A DNA stretch of 50,676 nucleotides from Candidatus Omnitrophota bacterium (GTDB lineage Bacteria > Omnitrophota > Gorgyraeia > Duberdicusellales > 4484-171). A model generated the notes under the pieces. The model worked only from the letters and a program-made list of their open reading frames with translations. It was not told the origin of the DNA and ran no database searches. The position numbers were made by a program, and so were the translations under genes. Position 1 is the stretch's first letter. Each line of letters begins with the position of its first letter. Shown in pieces: positions 17,432-24,860 of the stretch. The DNA lies in NCBI GenBank assembly GCA_023227945.1, contig JALOCC010000010.1:1-50676 (forward strand), written 5' to 3'.

Positions 17432-18397
17432 CTACTCTAACGGAAAATGACAGGCAAAAGAACGGCCGTCACGCCGGGTTAGTTCAGGAATTTCATCGAC
17501 ACATTTCTGTTTAGCATATACACAGCGGGTATGGAATACACAACCAGAAGGAAGTTTGGTTGTGCCGGGAATTTCGCCTCTTAGTATTATGCGTTTCTTT
17601 TTAGTTGCGGGATCCGGTACAGGTATAGCCGAGATAAGGGCTTCGGTGTAGGGATGAATAGGATGCCTGTATAAATCGCTATTTTTCGCTACTTCCATTA
17701 TTTTGCCAAGATACATAACGATAACCCTATCGCTTATATATTCGATAACCCTTAGGTCGTGGCTGATAAAAATATATGTTAAATTAAATTTATCTTTTAG
17801 TTCTTTAAACAAATTCAATATTTGCGCTTGGATTGAAACATCAAGAGAGGCAATGGGCTCATCGGCAATAATTAGCTTGGGATTTAAAGCCAATGCCCTG
17901 GCAATGGCTATGCGTTGGCGTTGGCCTGTGCTAAATTCATGCGGATAGCGACTTACCATTTCTTTTGGAACACCGGCTAAACTTAAAATACGCTCGGCTT
18001 CCGGAATGGCTCCTTTAGCGCTGCATAGGCCATGCACAACGAATGGTTCACTCACAGTATTAACAATAGTCATATGCGGGTTTAAAGATGCCTGGGGGTC
18101 CTGAAAAACAAACTGGATATTTCTCCGGATTTTTTTTAACTTATTTTGTGCAAGATGCGTTATGTCCTCTCCCTCGAAAAATATTTTACCGCTGGTTGAC
18201 GGAATAAGCCTGGCAATTATTTTTGCCAAAGTAGATTTTCCGCAGCCGCTTTCGCCAACTAACCCTAAGGTTTCACCATGTTCAACGGTAAAGCTCACAT
18301 CGTTTAAAGCGTGAATAACACCACTACCCGCCTCGAAGAACCCTGTTTTTGCAGGAAAGTGTTTTACGATGTTTTTTATCTGTAATAAGGTATTCAT
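17432..18397 (-). CDS. oppF: Oligopeptide ABC transporter ATPase OppF
   Basis: A 321-aa ATP-binding subunit of an oligo/dipeptide importer. Walker A is GESGCGKS (48-55) and Walker B is LIIADE (175-180), followed by PIASLDVSIQAQIL. The C-terminal oligopeptide extension has PSGCVFHTRC and KQKC, the cysteines that bind an iron-sulfur cluster in this subfamily. The ABC signature reads FSTGQ (155-159) rather than the usual SGGQ. This is an unusual change in the loop that contacts ATP of the partner subunit, although OppF-type subunits often start with FSGGQ. It is the last gene of the opp operon. Confidence 0.93.
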   Translation of the reverse strand: MNTLLQIKNIVKHFPAKTGFFEAGSGVIHALNDVSFTVEHGETLGLVGESGCGKSTLAKIIARLIPSTSGKIFFEGEDITHLAQNKLKKIRRNIQFVFQDPQASLNPHMTIVNTVSEPFVVHGLCSAKGAIPEAERILSLAGVPKEMVSRYPHEFSTGQRQRIAIARALALNPKLIIADEPIASLDVSIQAQILNLFKELKDKFNLTYIFISHDLRVIEYISDRVIVMYLGKIMEVAKNSDLYRHPIHPYTEALISAIPVPDPATKKKRIILRGEIPGTTKLPSGCVFHTRCVYAKQKCVDEIPELTRRDGRSFACHFPLE

Positions 18398-18429
18398 ATT
18401 TTATACACCCAAACACAAATCATATATTT

Positions 18430-18538
18430 AGGTTACGAAGGTTACGGGAAGTTACGAAAGTTACGGAGGTTACATTAAAAACCTCGTGATTTATGGTAAC
18501 CTTCGTAACCTGCGTAACCTTCGTAACGTTCGTAACCT
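18430..18538. repeat. GTTAC inverted tandem array, copy 1
   Basis: Five GTTAC units spaced 8-11 bp on the left (GGTTACGAAG-type) face five GTAAC units on the right (CTTCGTAACC-type) around an AT-rich loop. The gap lies between oppD and oppF. A transcript would form a long imperfect hairpin. Confidence 0.88.
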
Positions 18539-18557
18539 GAAATTAATCAATAGGGGA

Positions 18558-19523
18558 TTAATTTTGTCTCACACACGCCACCCAATGCCCATTCTTTACT
18601 TCGATGAGCTCCGGCTGCATCTCTTTACATTCAGAATCCCTTTCCGCACACCTTTCGTAAAATATGCACCCCTTTGGCAATTGCGAAAACTTCGGTACCG
18701 AACCTTGCAAGGTGCTAAGTTTTACATCCTTATCTTCCAGCTTTGGTATGGAACTAAGCAGCGCCTTTGTATACGGGTGCAATGGCTCACTAAATAAATT
18801 TTGCGTAGTTGCATATTCAACAATTATTCCGGCATACATAACTGCAACGAAGTCAACATGTTCTGCAACCACACCGAGATCGTGGGTTATCAAAATCATC
18901 GCGATTTGCTTTTTATTTTGCAAATCGCTTATAAGCTCAAGTATCTGCGCCTGAACTGTTACATCAAGGGCGGTTGTCGGCTCATCGGCAATCAAAAGGC
19001 TCGGGGAAGACGCAAGCGCCATAGCAATTAAAACACGTTGGCGCATTCCTCCGCTTAATTGATGCGGGTAATCTTTGATTCTTTTATAGGGTTCGGGAAT
19101 GCCTACATCCCCGAGCAATTCTATAACTCTATCAGTTGCTTGTTTATTATTGAAGTTGCGGTGTAATACTATTGTCTCTCTTATCTGCTCGCCTATCGTA
19201 AAAACAGGATTAAGCGCTGTCATCGGTTCCTGAAAAATCATAGAAATTTCTCCGCCTCTAATCTTGCGCAATTCTTCATGCGAAAGTTTTAATAAGTCCT
19301 TAGCTTTATACAATATACTGCCGGCGGTTATTTTGGCATTATACGGAAGTAATTGCATAATCGATAAAGCCGTGACCGTTTTGCCGCAGCCGCTTTCGCC
19401 AACAAGCCCCAGGGTTTTACCTTCTTCCAAAGATAGGCTTACTCCTCTTACAGCTTTTACTTCGCCGGTGTCGGTGAAGAAAGAAGTGTGTAGATTTTCA
19501 ACTTTTAGTAAAATTTCATTCAT
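18558..19523 (-). CDS. oppD: Oligopeptide ABC transporter ATPase OppD
   Basis: A 321-aa ATPase, partner of OppF. Walker A is GESGCGKT (42-49), the signature is LSGGM (156-160) and Walker B is LLIADE (176-181), followed by [17 protein letters not shown]. The H-loop lies in [13 protein letters not shown]. The C-terminal [17 protein letters not shown] carries the iron-sulfur cysteines seen in OppD/DppD. It sits between oppC and oppF, with repeat arrays filling both gaps. Signature and Walker motifs are canonical, unlike in OppF. Confidence 0.95.
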   Translation of the reverse strand: MNEILLKVENLHTSFFTDTGEVKAVRGVSLSLEEGKTLGLVGESGCGKTVTALSIMQLLPYNAKITAGSILYKAKDLLKLSHEELRKIRGGEISMIFQEPMTALNPVFTIGEQIRETIVLHRNFNNKQATDRVIELLGDVGIPEPYKRIKDYPHQLSGGMRQRVLIAMALASSPSLLIADEPTTALDVTVQAQILELISDLQNKKQIAMILITHDLGVVAEHVDFVAVMYAGIIVEYATTQNLFSEPLHPYTKALLSSIPKLEDKDVKLSTLQGSVPKFSQLPKGCIFYERCAERDSECKEMQPELIEVKNGHWVACVRQN

Positions 19524-19532
19524 ATATTTATT

Positions 19533-19607
19533 AGCTATCAGCCTTCAGTCGTCAGTCTTCAGCTTTTAATATTTTGACTGATAGCTGAAAGCTGATGGCT
19601 GATAGCT
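19533..19607. repeat. AGCTATCAGC inverted repeat cluster
   Basis: AGCTATCAGCC (19533-19543) pairs with GGCTGATAGCT (19597-19607). The interior has further CAG/CTG heptamer words, including CTGATGG. It fills most of the gap between oppC and oppD and shares its unit with the repeat inside the ABC-F gene. Confidence 0.85.
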
Positions 19608-19610
19608 TTA

Positions 19611-20435
19611 TTATATTTTCAACTTCGGATCCAATGCCTGCCTGATTCCTTCTCCCAAAATATAATAAGACAGGCAGGTTACAAGTATTGCTAATCCCGG
19701 GAAAAAAATAAGCCACCAGGCAACTTCCATATATTCACGGCCAGCGGTTAGAATATTTCCCCAGCTTGGAGTTGGCGGCTGCACCCCGAAGCCTAAGAAG
19801 CTTAAACCAGACTCCATAAGTATTGCCCCTGCTACGCCCAAAATAAAAGACACATAAACAGGCGACATGGCATTAGGTAAAATGTGCCGGAAAATTATCC
19901 GCGCGTCAGTTGCTCCTATCGAACGCGCAGCCAGCACAAATTCTCTTTCTTTTAACGTTAAGAACTCTGCCCTTACGAGCCTGGCTATAGACATCCAACC
20001 GGTTAACCCTATTACAAACATTACAATCCAAATACTTGGGCCGACTATCGCAATAATTGTAAGCAGCAAGAAGAATGTCGGCACTGAAAGCATTATATCT
20101 ACCAGGCGCATAATCAAAGAATCTATCAATTTTCCGTAATAGCCGGCGAGGCTACCTAAAATAATGCCAATTATCGTTGCAATGGCTATTGCGACAAAAC
20201 CGACAGACAAAGAAATACGCGTTCCGTAAATCATTCTGCTTAAAATGTCTCTTCCTAAATCATCCGTACCTAAAATGTGCCGACTGCCTGGCGCCTGTAA
20301 AACATCATCCATGTTGATGGTGTTTGGGTCATAAGGAGAAATAAATGGAGCGAATACGGCAATGGCAAGGAGGCCAAATACAAGAACTCCTCCGGTTAAA
20401 GCTAATTTGTTTTTCTTAAATCTTTTCCAAAACAT
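19611..20435 (-). CDS. oppC: Oligopeptide ABC transporter permease OppC
   Basis: A 274-aa inner-membrane permease. After a first helix (TGGVLVFGLLAIAVFAPFI) comes the subfamily hallmark HILGTDDLGRDILSRMIYGTRISLSVG. Five more helices follow. The cytoplasmic coupling loop reads EFVLAARSIGATDARIIFRHILPNAM, the EAA motif that contacts the ATPases. It forms the translocation pore with OppB. Order and spacing fit a single operon transcribed from oppA. Confidence 0.95.
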   Translation of the reverse strand: MFWKRFKKNKLALTGGVLVFGLLAIAVFAPFISPYDPNTINMDDVLQAPGSRHILGTDDLGRDILSRMIYGTRISLSVGFVAIAIATIIGIILGSLAGYYGKLIDSLIMRLVDIMLSVPTFFLLLTIIAIVGPSIWIVMFVIGLTGWMSIARLVRAEFLTLKEREFVLAARSIGATDARIIFRHILPNAMSPVYVSFILGVAGAILMESGLSFLGFGVQPPTPSWGNILTAGREYMEVAWWLIFFPGLAILVTCLSYYILGEGIRQALDPKLKI

Positions 20436-20451
20436 AACTTATAGAATTAAT

Positions 20452-20525
20452 GATCCTCGATTCTAGATGCTAGATGCTCGTTAATTTATTCCTACGGGCA
20501 TCGAGTATCTAGTATCAAGCATCTG
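20452..20525. repeat. CTCGATTCTAGATGC-type repeat cluster
   Basis: The 95-bp gap between oppB and oppC is filled by short words of the TAGATGCT and ATCGAGTATCTAG kind on opposing arms. The symmetry is weaker than in the neighbouring arrays. The words match those in the hairpin upstream of the ABC-F gene. Confidence 0.65.
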
Positions 20526-20530
20526 CAATA

Positions 20531-21505
20531 TCATTTTACTCGTATCCTTGGGTCGGCAATCGCATACCCTATATCCGCCAGTAAATTACCCAAAAGCGTA
20601 AGTACAGATACCATAACTACTTCTGCCATAATTACATTATAATCCCTGCTCATTGCTGCTTGATACAAAAGCTGGCCTACGCCCGGTATGGCAAATATAG
20701 TTTCGAAAATTACGCTACCGCTGATTAATCCGGGAATTGAAAGGCCCACAATTGTTATTACCGGTAAAATCGCATTTCTTAATGCGTGTTTATAAACTAC
20801 TTTACTCTCAGAAAGGCCCTTTGCTCTTGCCGTTACTATGTATTCCTGGCTTAAAGCTTCCTGCATAGTGCTACGCATATAGCGCGAAATACCGGCTAAG
20901 CTTCCAAAAACAGTTATAAATATAGGCAAGCATAAGTGGCGGGCGCTATCTAAAATTTTTTGCACTAAAGATAAGCTTTCATAGTTTAGCGATTTTATGC
21001 CTGAAACAGGAAGAATATTGAGCCAGACTCCAAAAATAAACTGTAGTATTAGCGCAAGCCAGAATGTCGGCATAGCAAAACCTATAAAAACTGCAAGCGT
21101 CGTAAATTTGTCCGATAATGAGTTCGCCTTAACAGCCGAATGTATGCCTATAGGCACAGCAATAAGAAAAATAAAAAAAATCGCGATACTGTTTATAAGA
21201 ATGGTTATGGGAAACCTTTCCCTGATTTTATCCCAGGCAGGACGCATATCGCTGGACAGAGAGGCGCCGAAATCTAATCGTGAAACATTTTTAAGCCAGA
21301 TAACATACCTTATATGGACAGGCTTATCCAAACCCCAGTGTTTTTCTAAAATAGCTCTTGCTTCGGGAGTCATTTTCGGGTTTAACTCGGATAAAGTATC
21401 TGTGGGCTTGCCCGGAGTTAAATTGATGAGAAAAAATGAAACTAAGGTTATACCGAAGAAGGTGATGAGTAACTCGAATGATTTTTTAGATAAATAGCTT
21501 AACAT
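20531..21505 (-). CDS. oppB: Oligopeptide ABC transporter permease OppB
   Basis: A 324-aa permease with six transmembrane helices. The N-terminal helix ends in LINLTPGKPTDTL, followed by the subfamily segment HWGLDKPVHIRYVIWLKN. The coupling loop is QEYIVTARAKGLSESKVVYKHALRNAILPV. The C-terminus has the typical FETIFAIPGVGQLLYQAAMSRDYNVI and ends in IADPRIRVK. It partners OppC. Its start is 135 bp from the oppA stop, a gap that contains a GTTAC array. Confidence 0.95.
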   Translation of the reverse strand: MLSYLSKKSFELLITFFGITLVSFFLINLTPGKPTDTLSELNPKMTPEARAILEKHWGLDKPVHIRYVIWLKNVSRLDFGASLSSDMRPAWDKIRERFPITILINSIAIFFIFLIAVPIGIHSAVKANSLSDKFTTLAVFIGFAMPTFWLALILQFIFGVWLNILPVSGIKSLNYESLSLVQKILDSARHLCLPIFITVFGSLAGISRYMRSTMQEALSQEYIVTARAKGLSESKVVYKHALRNAILPVITIVGLSIPGLISGSVIFETIFAIPGVGQLLYQAAMSRDYNVIMAEVVMVSVLTLLGNLLADIGYAIADPRIRVK

Positions 21506-21528
21506 TGTAACTGCAACTGTCCAATTTT

Positions 21529-21634
21529 AGGTTACGAAGGTTACGGATGTTACGGGGGTTACGAAAGTTACCCTTGAATCGCGTGTTTTATTGTAACCTT
21601 CGTAACCTGCGTAACTTTCATAACATTCGTAACT
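21529..21634. repeat. GTTAC inverted tandem array, copy 2
   Basis: Five GTTAC units (GGTTACGAAG-type) face five opposing units, four GTAAC and one ATAAC, around a short loop. The arrangement is the same as copy 1 at 18.43-18.54 kb. It lies between oppA and oppB, so the first gene of the operon is separated from the rest by a potential hairpin. Such hairpins are known to let binding-protein mRNA outlast permease mRNA in other systems. Confidence 0.88.
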
Positions 21635-21640
21635 ATAAAC

Positions 21641-23272
21641 TTATTCTTGCATACGATATTTTTGTAACCGCTTCGGCACGTACCACTTCTCTATATTATA
21701 CCCGATTCCTATTGGTGCGGGTTCGATTCCCTGAAATCTTGAACTTACAATCGGCAAAGAATCAGGCACGTATAGAAAAATATACGGCAGCTCTTCAGCA
21801 ATAATTTCCTGAATCCTAAAGTAAGCTTGTTTTCTTTTTTCAATATCGAATGTTCTTCTTCCTCGCTCCAACAATTTATCAACCTCAGGATTTGCGAAGC
21901 TTACAAAATTTAACTCTTTTTCTTTTGTCTTTGTGGAATGCCAGATATCATATTGGTCAGGGTCAAGGCTTATACTCCAGCCTAAGATTACCGCCTCAAA
22001 ACGTTTTTTATCGATAAACCAGTTGATAAAAGCCGACCATTCAAGGCTTCGGATATTAACTTTTATGCCGACCTTACTTAACCTGTATTGTATTATTGTT
22101 GCGGTTTTAATCCTCGCGGTATTACCCATATTGGTAAGTATTGTAAACTCAAACGGCTTTCCATCTTTATCTAAAATTCCGTCATTGTCGCTATCGCTCC
22201 AACCTGCCTCAGCAAGCAGCTCTTTGGCTTTTTGCGGATTATATTCATATTTTTTTACATTTGGGTTATACGGCCAAGTATCCGGCACATAAGGGCCGGT
22301 GGAAATACTGCCCATGCCCAAGAGCACTCCTTTTATAATTTCTTCCTTATCCAAAGCATACGCTATTGCCTGGCGCACTTTTTTTTCAGAAAACCATGGA
22401 TGCTTTAGGTTAAACCCAAGATATGTATAGGCAAAAGAAGGATATTTGAATTTTTTATAATTTTCGTTGAAGAATTTATCCTCGGTTTGTTTTTTATACT
22501 GTAAAGGTGTAAGCCCAATCCAATCAAGGCCTTGCGTTTTAAGTTCCAAAAACATAGTGGTAGGGTCAGGTATAATCCGAATTGTAACGCCATCCAGGTA
22601 AGGCCTTCCCTCAAAATAATCAGGATTTGCGGTAAGTATTACTTTTTGTCCGGGAACCCACTCTTTAAATTTAAACGGCCCGGTTCCTACGGGGTTTCTG
22701 GAAAAGCTGGTTTTGGTTATATCCTCTTTTTCTAAAATATGTTTAGGCAAAACCACAAGGCTTCCCCAGCTGGCAAGAGCCGGCGCAAACGGCTTATCAT
22801 AGGTTACTTTGAAAGTATATTTATCCACCACTTCAGCAATCTTTACTTGAAGGAAATCCTCTTTATAAGCACTTGGCGTTTTTTCGTCAATAATGGTTTT
22901 GTATCCAAACAAAACATCATCTGCGGTAAACTCAACGCCATCGTGCCATTTTATTCCTTTTTTAAGATGAAAAGTTATTTCTAAACCATCTTTGCTTATT
23001 TCCCAGCTCTCTGCTAAGTCTCCTATTAAGGTAAGGTCTTTATCGTACTTAACTAGGCCATTAAAAATAAATCCGCTTACTTCGTGGGAAGCGCTATCTG
23101 ACGCAAGCATAGGTATAAGATTGCTTGCCTCAGCACCGGAGCCGATTATTATTTTATCGCCAAAGGAAGGATTACGCCCAGAATTACTTTGGGCTTGTGC
23201 GGGCAGGTTAAAGAAAGAAATCGAAGCAACAAGAATAAAACATATATTGCGAAAATGATGATAAAAATACAT
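21641..23272 (-). CDS. oppA: Oligopeptide-binding protein OppA (SBP family 5)
   Basis: A 543-aa periplasmic solute-binding protein of family 5. A signal peptide (NICFILVASISFFNLPAQA) is followed by the family signatures GLVKYDKDLTLIGDLAESWEIS, HLKKGIKWHDGVEFTADDVLFGYK and NPVGTGPFKFKEW. A later KVRQAIAYALDKEEI segment is also typical. It captures peptides and hands them to OppBC. It is the first gene of the opp operon; the next gene upstream is the PilZ protein, 53 bp away. No lipobox is seen, so the protein is probably soluble. Exact ligands cannot be read from sequence. Confidence 0.94.
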   Translation of the reverse strand: MYFYHHFRNICFILVASISFFNLPAQAQSNSGRNPSFGDKIIIGSGAEASNLIPMLASDSASHEVSGFIFNGLVKYDKDLTLIGDLAESWEISKDGLEITFHLKKGIKWHDGVEFTADDVLFGYKTIIDEKTPSAYKEDFLQVKIAEVVDKYTFKVTYDKPFAPALASWGSLVVLPKHILEKEDITKTSFSRNPVGTGPFKFKEWVPGQKVILTANPDYFEGRPYLDGVTIRIIPDPTTMFLELKTQGLDWIGLTPLQYKKQTEDKFFNENYKKFKYPSFAYTYLGFNLKHPWFSEKKVRQAIAYALDKEEIIKGVLLGMGSISTGPYVPDTWPYNPNVKKYEYNPQKAKELLAEAGWSDSDNDGILDKDGKPFEFTILTNMGNTARIKTATIIQYRLSKVGIKVNIRSLEWSAFINWFIDKKRFEAVILGWSISLDPDQYDIWHSTKTKEKELNFVSFANPEVDKLLERGRRTFDIEKRKQAYFRIQEIIAEELPYIFLYVPDSLPIVSSRFQGIEPAPIGIGYNIEKWYVPKRLQKYRMQE

Positions 23273-23325
23273 AAGGGGAGGCAGAAAAAACTTATTTTAC
23301 AAACATAACCGGAAAGCCTTGTAAT

Positions 23326-23637
23326 TTATACAAGCATACTTAACAATATAAACAATGGTTCGTTAAATTCAATGCCTACCCTGTAGCCGTCACCCTCTTT
23401 TCTGGACCAACGCACTTTTCCTTCCAGGATAAGCGGAACTTTTTTCTTTGTGGTTATCTCTATCTTCACTTTAGTATCTACTGGCAGAGGCTGCGTTGTT
23501 TGTATGCCGATTCCTTTCGGGCTTATATCTTTACAAACAAAGGTGCCGGAAGATATATCTTTCAATACATAGCTGCCGGGCATTGAACAAAGAGTCCTGT
23601 CAAATAACCTTTTCTCGTTGAAAGCCCGTTTACCCAT
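23326..23637 (-). CDS. PilZ domain protein (second of a tandem pair)
   Basis: A 103-aa single-domain PilZ protein, a predicted c-di-GMP receptor. The RxxxR motif is R10-LFD-R14, and DxSxxG is D37-I-S39-PK-G42, with the correct spacing. GKVRWSRKEGDGYRVGIEF is the usual C-terminal strand pair. The ATG at 23637 has AAAGGAGGA upstream. It lies 35 bp after its neighbour, which has the same length and the same motif positions, so the pair looks like an old tandem duplication. It may regulate motility, exopolysaccharide or transport. Confidence 0.88.
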   Translation of the reverse strand: MGKRAFNEKRLFDRTLCSMPGSYVLKDISSGTFVCKDISPKGIGIQTTQPLPVDTKVKIEITTKKKVPLILEGKVRWSRKEGDGYRVGIEFNEPLFILLSMLV

Positions 23638-23672
23638 GATAAATCCTCCTTTTACTTTTTAGCCTGTAAATA

Positions 23673-23984
23673 TTATACTATTTTCTCGAGGCTGAAAGGC
23701 AAAATTTTGTTAAACGAAACTCCTGCGCGCCACTTTCCATAAACATTGTTGCACCAGCAAACTTTTCCCTCAACTTCTATGGGCCCGATTTTAGGATTAG
23801 AAAGCTGCATCTTCAGATTGCTGTTAATTGCCAAGGGCTGCGCTGTAATTACACCCGCGCCTTTATAGCTTATATCATTACAAGATATCTCTTGCGATTT
23901 GCCACCGGAAGACTCACACGTGCCTTTTAAAAAACACATAAACCTTTGATACGCGCGCCTATAACCGTAAACATCCTCATTCAT
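23673..23984 (-). CDS. PilZ domain protein (first of a tandem pair)
   Basis: A 103-aa PilZ protein, starting at the ATG at 23984, which is preceded by GGAGGT. A longer in-frame reading to 24071 begins inside a hairpin and has no ribosome-binding site, so I reject it. RxxxR is R10-AYQ-R14 and DxSxxG is D37-I-S39-YK-G42, the same positions as in the downstream copy. The segment GKVCWCNNVYGKWRAGVSF matches the end of the PilZ barrel. Predicted c-di-GMP sensor; partner unknown. Confidence 0.87.
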   Translation of the reverse strand: MNEDVYGYRRAYQRFMCFLKGTCESSGGKSQEISCNDISYKGAGVITAQPLAINSNLKMQLSNPKIGPIEVEGKVCWCNNVYGKWRAGVSFNKILPFSLEKIV

Positions 23985-24006
23985 AACGCACCTCCGTTCA
24001 ATGATG

Positions 24007-24159
24007 ACACAAGTTATGGCAGCCGTAGGCGAACATAACTTGTGTGTCGGAATTGAACCCCGCCCTTTCATACCTTAAAATAAAATATTCATAGGTAAGA
24101 AAGGGCGGGGTAAATTCGACAACGCAACTTTTCTTCGCTCTTTACGCTCGAAAAGTTGC
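24007..24159. repeat. Three consecutive hairpins after the giant gene
   Basis: The 258-bp gap between the giant gene and the PilZ pair contains three separate inverted repeats. They are ACACAAGTTATG/CATAACTTGTGT (24007-24045), ACCCCGCCCTTTC/GAAAGGGCGGGGT (24057-24111, with TACCT/AGGTA inside) and GCAACTTTT/AAAAGTTGC (24124-24159). None has a clear T tract on the minus strand. They could terminate the giant transcript or protect its 3' end. Confidence 0.8.
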
Positions 24160-24242
24160 TGTCTTATTTATTTTACCCTTTACTAAAATTAAATCAACAC
24201 CGTTCATTTAAATATTCTACTCACCTCCTTATAAAGTTTACA

Positions 24243-24860
24243 TCATCTAAAACTTTTATTACCCGTATTTCTTTTAAGCCTTTTCGACAATTTATCAAGC
24301 TGTGAACCGATGATTCCTTTATCTGAAATATGCCTAAAACCAACCCACCAAAAAATAGAACTAAAACCAAATTGGAACCAAATGTTAAGCAAAGCCAATC
24401 CATTGTAAAATACTCCAAGAACACCAGAAAGAAATTCAGCCGGGCTCGATTGTGCGCTAATGCCAAAAAAACAAAATAGCGTTATAAATATAGTTAAAGA
24501 ATAGGTTAAGTTAAAAAAACTTAGCCACCATAATAAAGCACTAAAAAAGCCAAATATTTGGAATAATCGCACAAAATTGTTTTTAAAAGCTACTGATGCT
24601 GCATTGTATAATGTAGCTCTTACCTTACAAAACAAATGGACAGTTATTCCAATAACTATCAAAGCGATGGAAGGTATAATTATATTTATCCCAAGGCCGT
24701 CATTTAAAATTATTCCAAACACACCAATTGCTGCCAGAAATAGAGGGTTATAAATTCCCTCTTTTATTCCGGGGGTAAACCATTCATGATATGAAGAATT
24801 TCTCTCATTCGCCAGCGAGCTACCGGGTGGATTCTTTAACCCTTTACTTTCATCGTTCGA
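24243..24860 (-). other. Giant protein: C-terminal membrane segment
   Basis: After an SSP linker (LTVSGSSPLSNDESKG) come about five hydrophobic stretches, for example NPLFLAAIGVFGIILND, IIIPSIALIVIGITVHLF and IFGFFSALLWWLSFF. The chain ends in the basic tail LDKLSKRLKRNTGNKSFR, consistent with the C-terminus being cytoplasmic. Confidence 0.7.

Noticed and set aside
18430..18538. CRISPR array
   Set aside because: The units are only 8-11 bp, lack unique spacers of constant length, and are arranged as inverted arms; no cas genes are present.
23985..24071. Extended N-terminus of the first PilZ protein
   Set aside because: It would read through a hairpin and lacks a ribosome-binding site, while the internal ATG has GGAGGT upstream.
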